A DNA stretch of 64,000 nt from JAQBQH01 sp035607415 (GTDB taxonomy: Bacteria; Myxococcota_A; Polyangia; Palsa-1104): assembly GCA_035607415.1 (NCBI GenBank), contig DATNAQ010000056.1:43392-107391 (forward strand), written 5' to 3'. Below, piece after piece: positions 33,578-43,400 of the stretch (the stretch's first letter is position 1; every line of letters starts with the position of its first letter). The notes beneath the pieces were generated by a model. The model was given only the letters and a program-made list of their open reading frames with translations, searched no databases and was not told where the DNA came from. The position numbers and the translations under genes are program-made.

Positions 33578-34521
33578 TGGCGCTGCGCACGCCGCTCGAC
33601 GAAGGCGAAGCACACAAGCTGTGCGAGGCATACGGCCTCGCGCTCGAATCGCTCGAGCCGCTGCCGGCGCACGGCACGGTCAACTCCAACTTCCGGCTGC
33701 GCGCGTCGGGGCGCCTGTGGTTCCTGCGGCTCAACGAGGGCAAGCGCGACGAGGACGTCGCCGGCGAGGTGGCGCTCGTCGATCGGCTGCGCGCGCACGG
33801 GCTGGCCACGCCCGAGATCGTGCGCGCGCAGGATGGGCGCGCCGTCGTGCAGGCGGCGGGGCGGCCGGTGACGCTGTTTCCCTGGCTCGACGGGCGCGAG
33901 GCGCATCCCGACGCCAAAGATCCGGCGACGGTGGCGCTGGCCGGCGCGGCGTTGGCGCAGCTGCATCGCGCCGGATGGGGCATGCGCGCCGAGGAGCTGC
34001 CGCGCAACCACTATTCGCTCGAGGCCCTGTCGGCGCGCCTGGAGTCGTTCGCCGATGATCTGCGGGTCGCGGACATCGTGCCCGCGCTGCGCTACGAGCT
34101 CGATCGCGCGCGGCGGCGGCGGACGCTGCCGAGCGGCCTCATCCATCAGGATCTGTTCCCCGACAACGTGCTCGTCGACGGCGGCGGCGCGCTGGTGGCG
34201 GTGCTCGACTTCGAGCAGGCGACCTGGGGCATGTACGTCTACGATCTGGCGGTCGCGATCAACGCCTGGTGCTGGACCGGATCGCGCATCCACAAGCCGG
34301 CGGTGGACGCGCTCCTCGCCGCGTACGAGGCGCTGCGGCCGCTCGATCACTCCGAGCGCACCCGGCTCGTCGACGAGGCGCGGCTCGGCTCGGCGCGCTT
34401 TGCCATCACGCGCATCACCGACGTGTTCCTGCCCGAGGGCGTCGATCCCGATCTGCGCAAGCGCAAGGACTTCCGCGAGTACGTGCGCCGCCTCGAGTGG
34501 TGGATCAACCAGTCGGGCTGA
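33577..34521 (+). CDS. thrB: Homoserine kinase type II (ThrB2) / APH-fold kinase
   Basis: Aminoglycoside-phosphotransferase-fold kinase of 314 residues, the size and pattern of the non-GHMP homoserine kinase (ThrB2) that makes O-phosphohomoserine for threonine. The opening GTVNSNFRLRASGRLWFLRL, the brenner loop HQDLFPDNVLV (H190, D192) and the metal site LDFEQA (D211) are all present, and the closing segment TRITDVFLPEG followed by KRKDFREY is characteristic of this subgroup. Choline- or other small-molecule kinase activity is the alternative. It is coupled to the upstream zinc-ribbon gene and converges with the cupin gene. No other threonine gene is in the window. Confidence 0.85.
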   Translation: MALRTPLDEGEAHKLCEAYGLALESLEPLPAHGTVNSNFRLRASGRLWFLRLNEGKRDEDVAGEVALVDRLRAHGLATPEIVRAQDGRAVVQAAGRPVTLFPWLDGREAHPDAKDPATVALAGAALAQLHRAGWGMRAEELPRNHYSLEALSARLESFADDLRVADIVPALRYELDRARRRRTLPSGLIHQDLFPDNVLVDGGGALVAVLDFEQATWGMYVYDLAVAINAWCWTGSRIHKPAVDALLAAYEALRPLDHSERTRLVDEARLGSARFAITRITDVFLPEGVDPDLRKRKDFREYVRRLEWWINQSG

Positions 34522-34531
34522 GCGTCGCGCG

Positions 34532-35035
34532 CTACTTTTCCTCGTCGACGGGCCCGAAGGGGTTCTCGACGGGGCCGAGCGCGCGGAAGCCGGTCGGTTG
34601 GCCGGGCACGCGCGTCAGCAAGTACGATTTTTGTAGCGACGGGTAGTCGAGCACGTCGAAGGGCAGGCCGGGCTCGCCGCCGACGAGGTAGGCGACGTCC
34701 TCGTCGGTGCGGTTGGCCAGGTTGTGCGCGCGCTGCGGCGCGGGCATGGCCACGAAGTCGCCGGGCGCGAGCGCGACGTCGCCCTCTTCGGTCAGCAGCG
34801 TGGGGTGGCCGCGCAGGATGTAGAGCCACTCCTCTTCGAGGTGGTGGGCGTGCAGCGCGAACGACTCGGCGCCGGGCGGCAGGGTCACGTGGTCGACGGC
34901 GACGCGCGACAGGCCGCCGAGGCGGCTGAGCCAGGCGCCACGGAAGCGCGAGCGCGGGTTGAGGCGTTGGGTGAACCAGCGGCCGGCGCCGTCGACGTCG
35001 GCGGGGCGGACGATTTTGGGTGGCTTTCGTTCCAT
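34532..35035 (-). CDS. Cupin-domain protein
   Basis: A 167-residue single-domain cupin. Motif 1 is HAHHLEEEWLYILRGHP with H-x-H and the later glutamate as metal ligands, and motif 2 is APGDFVAMPAPQRAHNL with the last histidine. Such proteins bind Fe, Mn or Ni and act as dioxygenases, isomerases or sugar and ligand sensors; the sequence does not decide. It diverges from the AraC gene across 74 bp, so it may be under that regulator's control. Confidence 0.85.
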   Translation of the reverse strand: MERKPPKIVRPADVDGAGRWFTQRLNPRSRFRGAWLSRLGGLSRVAVDHVTLPPGAESFALHAHHLEEEWLYILRGHPTLLTEEGDVALAPGDFVAMPAPQRAHNLANRTDEDVAYLVGGEPGLPFDVLDYPSLQKSYLLTRVPGQPTGFRALGPVENPFGPVDEEK

Positions 35036-35097
35036 GGGGCAACGCTAGCGCCGGAGGGCGGGCGCTTCTTTCATCCGCTTGCTCTTTTCGGCGGCGG

Positions 35098-35103
35098 TAT
35101 CAT
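35098..35103 (+). promoter_or_regulatory. -10-like box of the AraC gene
   Basis: TATCAT at 35098-35103 ends 6 nt before the ATG at 35110, so transcription would start on or next to the start codon (leaderless). No convincing -35 box is seen; the regulator or another activator could substitute. Confidence 0.35.
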
Positions 35104-35109
35104 CGGGCG

Positions 35110-35910
35110 ATGGCGCTGGCCTCGCGCGTGGTGCATCGCTCGACGGGCGTGACGCTGGCTCGCGTCGCGTGCGACGGCGTCGATGCGCCGCGGCCGGTGG
35201 TCGAGCCGGTGCGCGGGGATCGCCTGATGGTGGTGCTGCGCGGCGCGTTCGAGCTGCGCGGCGGACGGCGCACCATCGCCGACCCGACGCGCGCGTTCGT
35301 GCTGCGCGACGGCGGCGAGCACGTGTTTCGCCATCCCGCAGGCGGCGGTGACGTGTGTCTCTCGGTGAGCGGGCCGATCGCGGCGCGGCTGGCGGCGCGC
35401 GGCCCGGCGGTGCGCGCGATCGACGCGCACGGCTGGTCGCGGCTGCGTGCGCTCGCCGATGGTTGTGACGACATGCTGCACGTCGAGGAGACCCTGCACG
35501 CCACGCTCGACGCCGGCGAGGAGCCGCCGGGCGATCGGCGCAGGCGCGCGCTCGCCGACGAAATCGCGTTCCACGTGCGCCGTCACGTCGGGCGCACGCC
35601 GTCGCTGGCGGAGCTGGCGGGCGCGGTCGGCGTCTCGGAGTTTCACCTTTGCCGCGTCTTTCGGCGCGCCACCGGCACCACCATCGGCGACTTCCGGCGC
35701 GAGCTCCGGCTGCGTCACGCGCTCGCGCTCGTCCTCGACACGCGCCGATCCATCGTCGACATCGCGCTCGCCACCGGGTTCTCCAGCCACGCGCACCTGA
35801 CCGCGCAATTCCATGCACGCTTCGGCGCGGCGCCACGGCGCGTTCGGCAAAACGGCCTGGCGCAATCGGGCATAGACTGCGCCCGGCGCGGTGTTATCTT
35901 TCCGGCGTGA
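35110..35910 (+). CDS. AraC-family transcriptional regulator
   Basis: A 266-residue regulator. The N-terminal about 130 residues form a cupin-like sensing half (RGDRLMVVLRGAFELRGG, REDG-type FVLRDGGEHVFRHPAGG). The C-terminal half is the double helix-turn-helix AraC module: first HTH SLAELAGAVGVSEFHLCRVF, second SIVDIALATGFSSHAHLTAQ followed by FHARFGAAPRRVR. It should activate transcription in response to a small ligand. Its last codons overlap the start of the efflux adaptor gene (GTGA at 35907-35910), so the regulator and the exporter are co-translated and autoregulation through the shared promoter is likely. Confidence 0.93.
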   Translation: MALASRVVHRSTGVTLARVACDGVDAPRPVVEPVRGDRLMVVLRGAFELRGGRRTIADPTRAFVLRDGGEHVFRHPAGGGDVCLSVSGPIAARLAARGPAVRAIDAHGWSRLRALADGCDDMLHVEETLHATLDAGEEPPGDRRRRALADEIAFHVRRHVGRTPSLAELAGAVGVSEFHLCRVFRRATGTTIGDFRRELRLRHALALVLDTRRSIVDIALATGFSSHAHLTAQFHARFGAAPRRVRQNGLAQSGIDCARRGVIFPA

Positions 35911-37175
35911 GCAGCGAAGAGGACCGCCTCGCCGACGAGCTCGCCTCGTTGCGTCTGGACCGTTCGAGTGCGCGCGTGCAGTCCACCGGCCGCGCGCGCA
36001 ACAACGACGGCGAACGGCGCGGCGTGGCCGGATGGGTCGTGGCGGGAGTCGCGGTGGTGGCGCTCGGGATCGGTGGCTTCTTCGTGTTTCGCGAAGGCTC
36101 GGGGCGCATCTTTTCCGAGGACGTCGAGCTCGGCGCGGTGACGCTCATGTCCCCGTCGCAGTCGGACGTCACGCTGGTGGCGACCGGCTACGTGTACGCG
36201 CGCAAGAAGGCGAACGTGTCGCCCAAGATCGGCGGCCGGCTGGCGAAGCTGAACGTCGACGAGGGGTCGAAGGTCAAGCAGAACGAGATCATCGCCGAGC
36301 TCGAGTCGTCCGACGTACAGGCACAGCTGCAGCAGCTGCACGCCGACATCGCCTCGGCGCGCGCCAAGGTGGACCGCGCGCGCGCCGATCTGGCCGACGC
36401 GACGACGCGCTTCAACCGCGAGAAGGAGCTCCTGGCGAAGGACGCGGGGACGCAGGCGGCCTTCGACGACGCCAAGGCGCGCCAGGAGGCGGCGCGGACG
36501 ACGCTGGTTTCGGCCGAGGCCGACGTGGGCGCGGTGGAAGCGCGCCAGAAGACGCTCGCGGTCGCGCTCGAGAACACGAAGGTTCGCGCGCCGTTCTCCG
36601 GCACCATCCTGCGCAAGCTGGCCGAGGTCGGCGAGGTGATCGCGCCGTTCACGCTGAACGGCATCGTGACCCTGGCATCGCTCGACGATCTCGAGGTGCA
36701 GGCCGACGTGGCCGAGGCGCAGTTCCACAAGGTCAAGGTGGGGACGCCGGCCGAGATCATCCTCGACGCGTTCCCCGACAAGCGCTTTCGCGGCAAGGTG
36801 TCGGAGCTGCGGCAGATCGTCGATCGCTCGAAGGCGGCGGTCACCGTGAAGGTGAAGTTCACCGACGACTCGACGGGCGTCTTGCCCGACATGGCGGCCA
36901 AGGTCAGCTTTCTGACCAAGGCGCTCGACGACGAGGCGCTCAAGGCGGCGCCGAAGCTGATCGCGCCGGCCGACGCGGTGGTGAACGACGGCGGACGCAA
37001 GGTGGTGTTCACGATCGACGATGGGCACGCCAAGGCGGTGCCGGTGGTGGTCAAGGGGCCGTTCGGCGAGGGGAACGTGGAGCTGGCGGACGGGCCGGCG
37101 ACGGGGACGCGCGTGATCCGCAAGCCGGGCGACAAGATTCGCGACGGCGTGTCGGTGAAGGAGAAGAAGAAGTGA
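35907..37175 (+). CDS. MacA/HlyD-like periplasmic adaptor of an ABC exporter
   Basis: A 422-residue membrane fusion protein. A cytoplasmic tail of about 40 residues leads to one membrane helix (WVVAGVAVVALGIGGFFVF) and then the periplasmic adaptor. The biotinyl-lipoyl half-motifs are VSPKIGGRLAKLNVDEGSKV and VRAPFSGTILRKLAEVGEVI. Between them is a coiled-coil hairpin (about 135-225), and after them a beta-barrel domain (LDDLEVQADVAEAQFHKVKV). It would link the inner-membrane ABC permeases to an outer-membrane channel, which is not encoded here. The GTG start overlaps the AraC stop, and its own stop overlaps the ATPase start (GTGA). Confidence 0.93.
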   Translation: MSSEEDRLADELASLRLDRSSARVQSTGRARNNDGERRGVAGWVVAGVAVVALGIGGFFVFREGSGRIFSEDVELGAVTLMSPSQSDVTLVATGYVYARKKANVSPKIGGRLAKLNVDEGSKVKQNEIIAELESSDVQAQLQQLHADIASARAKVDRARADLADATTRFNREKELLAKDAGTQAAFDDAKARQEAARTTLVSAEADVGAVEARQKTLAVALENTKVRAPFSGTILRKLAEVGEVIAPFTLNGIVTLASLDDLEVQADVAEAQFHKVKVGTPAEIILDAFPDKRFRGKVSELRQIVDRSKAAVTVKVKFTDDSTGVLPDMAAKVSFLTKALDDEALKAAPKLIAPADAVVNDGGRKVVFTIDDGHAKAVPVVVKGPFGEGNVELADGPATGTRVIRKPGDKIRDGVSVKEKKK

Positions 37176-37930
37176 GCGACGAAGAGAAGAAGGACGGGAA
37201 GGGGAACGGGGACGCGACCGGGCACGCGAGTGCACGGAAGGCGATCATCAAGCTGCGCGGCGTGCGCAAGGTGTATCGGCGCGACACGCAGGAGATCCCG
37301 GTGCTCGAGGGCGTCGACCTCGACATTCCCGAGGGGAGCTTCGAGGCGCTCATGGGACCGTCGGGATCGGGCAAGACGACGCTGCTCAACCTCATCGCCG
37401 GCATCGACAACGCCACCGCGGGGAGCGTGGAGGTCAACGGGACCGACCTGACGCGGCTGAGCGAGGGCGATCTGGCCACCTGGCGCTCGCACAATATCGG
37501 TTTCATTTTTCAGTTCTATAATCTGTTGCCGGTATTCACGGCGTTCCAGAACGTGGAGCTGCCGCTGCTTCTCACGAAGCTCTCGAAGGCCGAGCGCAAG
37601 AAGCGCGTGGAGACGGCGCTGCGCGTGGTCGGCCTCGAAGACCGCATGGACCACTACCCGCGCCAGCTCTCGGGCGGGCAGGAGCAGCGCGTGGCCATCG
37701 CGCGCGCCATCGTGACCGATCCGACGATCCTCGTCGCTGATGAGCCGACCGGCGATCTCGACCGCAAGAGCGCGGAGGAGATCCTGAAGCTCCTCGATCT
37801 TTTGCATCGCAAGTTCAACAAGACCATCGTGATGGTGACGCACGACCCGGCCGCGGCGCAGTCGGCCGAGATCATCCGTCGCCTCGACAAGGGGCAGCTG
37901 CTCGCCGAAACCGGCGGACCGTTCCGGTAG
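37172..37930 (+). CDS. ABC transporter ATP-binding protein, MacB/LolD type
   Basis: A 252-residue ATPase. Walker A is GPSGSGKTT (62-70), the Q-loop is in IGFIFQFYNLLP, the signature is LSGGQEQRVAIARA, Walker B is ILVADEPTGDLD, and the switch histidine is in IVMVTHDP. The LNLIAGID and EPTGDLD wording is that of the MacB/LolD/FtsE group, which powers mechanotransmission-type exporters rather than classical pumps. The acidic-basic N-terminal 25 residues are an extra. It is coupled by GTGA to the adaptor and followed after 6 bp by the first permease. Confidence 0.95.
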   Translation: MSDEEKKDGKGNGDATGHASARKAIIKLRGVRKVYRRDTQEIPVLEGVDLDIPEGSFEALMGPSGSGKTTLLNLIAGIDNATAGSVEVNGTDLTRLSEGDLATWRSHNIGFIFQFYNLLPVFTAFQNVELPLLLTKLSKAERKKRVETALRVVGLEDRMDHYPRQLSGGQEQRVAIARAIVTDPTILVADEPTGDLDRKSAEEILKLLDLLHRKFNKTIVMVTHDPAAAQSAEIIRRLDKGQLLAETGGPFR

Positions 37931-37936
37931 GCCATC

Positions 37937-39100
37937 ATGTCGTATATCGTATTGATATTCAAAAGTGCGTTTCGAAATCGGTTACGCACGTTCTTGACCT
38001 CGCTCGGCGTGGCCATCGCGATCATCGCGTTCCTCGTCCTGCGCACGATCATCGCCGCGTGGCACGCGGGCGCCGAGCACTCGGCGTCGGACCGCATGTT
38101 CACGCGCAACAAGATCTCGATCATCTTCGACCTGCCGCTATCGACCGTCGACAAGGTCAAGAGCATCGTCGGCGAGAAGGGGATGGTCTCGTACGAGAAC
38201 TGGTTCGGCGCGATGTACCCGAAGGACGAGCACGGCTTCTTCGCCAACTTCGCCGCCGACGACGAAGTGTTCAAGATGTACCCGGAGATCGTGATCCCGC
38301 CCGATCAGTTCCAGGCCTACGCGCAGGATCGCATGGGCGCGATCGTCGGCTCGGCGCTCGCCGAGAAGTACGGCTGGAAGCTCGGCGACAAGGTGACGCT
38401 CAAGGGCACGATCTACCCGGGTAACTGGGACTTCAACGTGCGCGCCATCTACACGTCGACGTCGAAGGCGGTCGACGAGTCGATCCTCTGGTTCCACTGG
38501 AAGTACTTCAACGAGAAGCAGCCCGAGTCGCAGCGCGACAAGGTCGGCCTCATCATCAGCAAGGTCGACGACGGCTCGCGCTCGGCGGCGCTCGGACAGC
38601 AGATCGACAAGGAGTTCGCCAGCTCGCCGCACGAGACGCGCACCGAGAGCGAGAAGCAGTTCCAGCTCGAGTTCCTGTCGATGGCGGGCGCGCTGCTCTC
38701 GGCGATCGAAGCCATCTCGTTCATCGTGCTCGTCATCCTCATGCTCATCCTCGCCAACACGATGGCGATGGCGACGCGCGAGCGCACGACCGAGTACGCG
38801 GTCATGCGCGCCATCGGCTTTCATCCGCGCCATATCGTGGGCATGGTGCTCGGCGAGGGCTTCGTCATCGCGCTCGTCGGCGGCGGGCTCGGCGTGCTCT
38901 TGTCGCCGCCGATCATCGCGTCGCTCGGCAAGGTGCTCGAGAAGGTGATGGGCGCGGTGGCGGCCAACATGACGCTCGAGGTGCCGGACGCGGCGATGGC
39001 GGTGGGGGCGTCGGTGGCGCTCGGCATGATCGCGGCCGCGCTGCCGGCGGTGCGCGCCGGGCGGCTCAAGATCGTCGACGCCCTGCGGAGGGTCGAATAA
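37937..39100 (+). CDS. MacB-type ABC permease 1
   Basis: A 387-residue FtsX/MacB-like permease with one helix near 17-40 (LTSLGVAIAIIAFLVLRTII), a large periplasmic domain (about 45-250), and three C-terminal helices (AISFIVLVILMLILANTMAM, MVLGEGFVIALVGGGLGVLL, VGASVALGMIAAALPAV). The TMAMATRERTTEYAVMRAIG segment is the FtsX-family hallmark. The first 20 codons are strikingly AT-rich for this genome (ATA, TTG, AAA), keeping the start region unfolded. It overlaps the next permease by one base (TAATG). Confidence 0.93.
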   Translation: MSYIVLIFKSAFRNRLRTFLTSLGVAIAIIAFLVLRTIIAAWHAGAEHSASDRMFTRNKISIIFDLPLSTVDKVKSIVGEKGMVSYENWFGAMYPKDEHGFFANFAADDEVFKMYPEIVIPPDQFQAYAQDRMGAIVGSALAEKYGWKLGDKVTLKGTIYPGNWDFNVRAIYTSTSKAVDESILWFHWKYFNEKQPESQRDKVGLIISKVDDGSRSAALGQQIDKEFASSPHETRTESEKQFQLEFLSMAGALLSAIEAISFIVLVILMLILANTMAMATRERTTEYAVMRAIGFHPRHIVGMVLGEGFVIALVGGGLGVLLSPPIIASLGKVLEKVMGAVAANMTLEVPDAAMAVGASVALGMIAAALPAVRAGRLKIVDALRRVE

Positions 39101-40413
39101 TGGCCGGGTTCATGAAGGTCGCGACCTACCTGGTCAGCGCGCTCCTCGGTGGCCTGCTCCTCGGCATCGTGCTCGGCCTCGTCGGCGGCATGATCATGGT
39201 CGGCGTGCTGGCGCTGACGATGCTGGCCCGGCGCGACTGGGTGCCGGTCATCTACAACGTGCGCTCGCTCGGCGTGCGCCGCTGGACGACGACGGTGACC
39301 GCGCTCGGCCTGGCGCTCGTCGTGTTCGTGTTCACGACGGTGCTCATGCTCGCCACCGGCGTGCACGAGACGCTGAAGGCGACGGGGCGCGCGGAGAACG
39401 CCAAGGTCATCCGCAAGGGCTCGCAGAACGAGGTGCAGTCGGGCGTGCAGCCGGAGCACCTCAGGCTGTTGTCGTCGGAGCCGGAGGTGGCGACCAACCA
39501 GGAGGGCAAGCCGTTCGCCTCGCCCGAGCTGGTGGTCATCATCTTCGCCGAGCGGCAGAACGCGAAGGACGACACCGACGGGACCAACCTCAACGTGCGC
39601 GGCGTGGGGCCGCTCGGGCTCGAGCTGCACCCGCCGAAGTCGCTCGAGGGGCGCATGTTCAAGCCGGGCACGTCGGAGATCGTGATCGGCAAGAAGCTGG
39701 CGGGGCGCTTCAAGGGCATGACGCTCGGCGACTCGGTGCACTTTGCGCGGCGCGACTGGACCGTGGTCGGGATCATGGATCAGGGCGGGTCGGCGTACGA
39801 CTCCGAGGTGTGGGGCGACGTCGATCAGTTCATGGACGCGTTCGCGCGGCGGCCGGCGTTCTCGTCGGTGACGCTGCGGCTGAAGGACAAGGACGCGGTG
39901 GCGGCGCTCAAGGCGCGCGTCGAGAACGATCCGATGTTGTCGACGCTCGAGGTGCAGTCGGAGATCGATTACTGGGCGGCGCAGTCGGAGGCGACGGCGA
40001 CGTTCGTGAACGTGGTCGGCCTGTTCGTGGCGTTCATCTTCAGCTTCGGCGCGGTGCTCGGCGCGATGATCACGATGTACGCGCAGGTGGCGGCGCGCAC
40101 GCGCGAGATCGGGACGCTGCGGGCGCTCGGGTTCCGGCGGCGGGCGGTGCTGGTGTCGTTCGTGGCCGAGTCGGTGCTGCTGGCGCTCGTCGCCGGGGCG
40201 GTGGGGTGCGCGGGGGCGTCGCTGATGTCGATGGCGTCGTTCACGACGATGAACTTCCAGACCTTCAGCGAGATGAGCTTCAAGTTCCACATGTCGCCGG
40301 CGGTGGTGGTGGCGTCGTTCGTGTTCGCGGTGGTCATGGGGTTCGCCGGCGGGCTCTTGCCGGCGATGCGGGCGGCGCGCATGCCGATCGTGAGGGCCAC
40401 GCGCGGCGGCTAG
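39100..40413 (+). CDS. MacB-type ABC permease 2
   Basis: A 437-residue permease paralogous to the previous one. It has an extra hydrophobic hairpin at the N-terminus (LVSALLGGLLLGIVLGLVGG and onward to about 45) before the standard first helix (ALGLALVVFVFTTVLMLATG). A periplasmic domain of about 200 residues and three C-terminal helices follow, with the hallmark VAARTREIGTLRALGFRRR. Two distinct permeases with one ATPase suggest a heterodimeric exporter. The substrate is unknown; peptides, lipopeptides or lipoproteins are family precedents. It is the last gene of the operon that begins with the AraC regulator. Confidence 0.92.
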   Translation: MAGFMKVATYLVSALLGGLLLGIVLGLVGGMIMVGVLALTMLARRDWVPVIYNVRSLGVRRWTTTVTALGLALVVFVFTTVLMLATGVHETLKATGRAENAKVIRKGSQNEVQSGVQPEHLRLLSSEPEVATNQEGKPFASPELVVIIFAERQNAKDDTDGTNLNVRGVGPLGLELHPPKSLEGRMFKPGTSEIVIGKKLAGRFKGMTLGDSVHFARRDWTVVGIMDQGGSAYDSEVWGDVDQFMDAFARRPAFSSVTLRLKDKDAVAALKARVENDPMLSTLEVQSEIDYWAAQSEATATFVNVVGLFVAFIFSFGAVLGAMITMYAQVAARTREIGTLRALGFRRRAVLVSFVAESVLLALVAGAVGCAGASLMSMASFTTMNFQTFSEMSFKFHMSPAVVVASFVFAVVMGFAGGLLPAMRAARMPIVRATRGG

Positions 40414-40431
40414 AACGCATCGGATGTGTTC
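40413..40431. terminator. Terminator-like hairpin between convergent operons
   Basis: GAACGCAT (40413-40420) pairs with ATGTGTTC (40424-40431) over a CGG loop with one G-U pair. It lies directly at the stop codon of permease 2, between the convergent exporter and btu operons. There is no U tract, so intrinsic termination is uncertain. Confidence 0.35.
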
Positions 40432-40461
40432 TCGCGGCGATCGGGGCCGAGCGGGTCTGAG

Positions 40462-43400
40462 CTAGTCGCCGGGCAGGCCGCTGGCGAGCTGCATGGGCTC
40501 GTGGGCGGCGAAGCGGGCGAGGTCGTGCTCGGCGGCGGCGAGGCGGTGGTCGTGGGTCGCTTCGTAGCAGCGCACGCGGCGCGCGAGCAGCTCGGCCTCG
40601 AAGGGCACGTCCGGCTCCATCGGCGCCAGCGACTCCGTGCACAGCCGCGGCCAGTCGACGGCCCAGGCGATCTGCGCGCGCCGGCGCAGCCGCTCGTCGT
40701 TGGCGAGGTGCACCGCGAACGGCTCGCCGAGCGCGCGCCACAGCCGCTCGCCGGCGGCGCGATCCCGCCCGGCCACGTCGACGGCGAGCGCGAGCCCGCG
40801 GCCGAGCACGTGCGGCAGCGGCCACGGATCGCGCGCCGCCTCGACGAACGCGCGCTCGAGCGTGGCGGCGGCCTCGGCGACCCGGCCCTGGCGCAGCTGC
40901 AGGCGCGCGGCGAACAGATCGGCCTCGACGGCGTGCATGGGCCGGAGGCGCGCGATGTAGCCCTCGGCGCGGGCGTCGCCGGCGTCGGCGAGCGACTCGG
41001 CGACCGCGGCGAGCGCGATCGAGTCGCCCGGCTCGGCGTCCTGGGCGCGCCACTCGGCGGCCGCCTCGGCGAACGCGCCGTCTTCCCACTTCTCGATCGC
41101 CGCCGCGCGGTGGCGCCGTCCGACCGGCTCGTCGTCGTCGGGCGTCGGCGGTGGGCGCCAGTCGGCGGCGAACATCGACGGCGTGCGATCGGCGACCCGC
41201 GCGGCGTCGAGGCTGCCGTCGACCACGTGCGGCGTGGCATAGCCGTGCTCGGCGGCGGCCTCGCGCAGCTCGGACACGTCGAACTGGCGCGCGCGAAAGC
41301 CGAGCCCGCGCGCGAAGCCGAACTCCACGCGCGTCATGTCGTCGGTGTTGAGGCGCCCCTCCTCGAGCGGCGCCAGCGCGCGCGCGAAGTCGGCGTTGGC
41401 CACGTAGCGCGCGAACACCGCTTCGAGCTCGTCGGCGCGCCACACCCGCGCCAGCGCCGTGCGCCACGGCTCCTCGGTGATGCGCGCGCGCAGCCGCGCC
41501 ACGTCGTAGGTGACGGGATGCTTGGCGGCGATGAGCAGGAGGTCCGACTCCTCGGTGATCCAGGTCTCCACGTCGGGGAACACGGCCGCGAGCGTGGCGT
41601 AGATGGTGCGGATGGTCTGCGCGTCGACGTTGTAGGCCTGCAGCCACTGCACGAAGAGCCCGTCGTCGCCGAGGCGCGACGACGCCGCCTCGTAGAACTC
41701 GCGCGTGAACAGGCTGGCGATGCCGGCGCGGTACGGATTCGACGGCTCGGAGAAGATGAGATCGTAGCGCGCGCGGGTGGTGCTCACGACCTCGCGCGCA
41801 TCGCCGATGGCCACGTGCACGCGCGGGTTGGCGAGGACGTCGTGGTTGACCGGCGCGCACATGCGCGCGACGTCGAGGATCGCCGGCTCGAGCTCGACCA
41901 CGTCGACGCGCTCCATCGTCGGCACCGCGCCGAGCCAGCCGGCGGTCGACCCGGTGCCGAGCCCGACGACGAGCGAGCGATGCACGCCCGGATGCACGAG
42001 CGCGCCCATGAGGCCGGCCATGACCTGCGTCGAGGCGTCGGAGCGCGCGTTGCCGTCGACCTTGCCGTTGACCACGAAGGCGAAGCCCGACTTCTCGTTG
42101 ATCGCCACCGACGACTCGACGCCCTCGCGCTCCCAGCGCGTGTTGCGCCTGAGATCGCGCGCCCACTGCTCGAAGGAGTTGGGCGTGCCCGACACCGGCG
42201 CGCGGCCGACGCCGACCGAGCCGTGACGCCACGCCGCCGTCGGCCCGCCGCGGGCGACGAGGCCGAGCGCCAGGCTGGCGGCGAGGATGGGCGCGACCAG
42301 CGCGGCCACGCGCGTGCGGCCGGCGAGCGCGACGGCGACGAGCCCGAGCACGGCGAGGAGCGTCGCCGCGAGCCGCCAGCAGCCGGGCGCGCTGATGAGC
42401 GGCATGAGGCCGAAGCCGCCGGCGAGCGAGCCGGCGATGGCGCCGGCGGTGTTCCACGCGTAGGCGTGACCGACCTGCCGCCCGACGTCGGCGTCGCCGC
42501 GGCCGTAGAGCGCGATGAGCAGCGGAAACTGCACGCCCGAGACGAAGGCCGCGGGGAAGACGACGATCGCGGTGATCGCGGTCCAGCCGGCGACGAAGCC
42601 GTAGAAGCCGACCGAGCCGAGTGGGCGCAGCGTCGCCGCCCAGACCGCGAGACGATCGCCGAGCGCGAAGGGCAGCGCCAGCGCCGCCGCCTCGACGGCG
42701 CAGGTGAGCGCGAAGCCGGTGAGCGTCGCCGGGCGCCGTCCGCCAAACAAGGCGTAGGCCACGCCGCCGGCGCCGATGCCGGCGAGCGCGACGGCGAGGA
42801 TGAGGCCGAACGTGTACGACGAGCCGCCGAGGATCGGCCCGAGCATGCGGTACCAGACCAGCTCCATCAGCAGGAACGCGAAGCCCACGATCGCCGCCGC
42901 CGCGAGCACGAAGCGCGGCGACACCGCCTCGGCCCGCGGCGCCTCGTCACCGGTGGCGTCGACGACGTCGATGGCGCTGCTGCGATCGCTCATGCGCGTG
43001 GCCAGCGCGGTGGCGATGGCCGCGACCACGAGGTTGATCACGCACGCCGTCAAGAGCATGCGCCGCGTGCCGAGCGCCTCGAGCAGCACGAAGGTCGAGA
43101 GGCTGGCGCCGGCGACGGCGCCGAGCGTGTTGGCGCCGTAGAGCACCGCGAGATCGCGCCGCCCGACGTCGCCGGGGCGCGTCACCGCCTGCGCGGCGGC
43201 GGGCAGCGTGCCGCCCATGAGCAGCGTCGGCAGGCCGAGCACGACCGCGGCGAGGACCAGGCGTGCCACCGTGCCGCCGCCGAGGCCGAGCGCGGGCGTG
43301 CCGCCGACGGCGTCGTAGAGCCGGCGCGCGACGACCACGAACAGCGGCGTCAGCGCCGAGACGAGCGCGATGCCGGCTTCGAGCCGCGCGTAGAGGAGCA

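Noticed and set aside
35649..35906. Long N-terminal extension of the efflux adaptor
   Set aside because: It is the out-of-frame shadow of the AraC gene; the GTG at 35907 begins a normal membrane-fusion protein.
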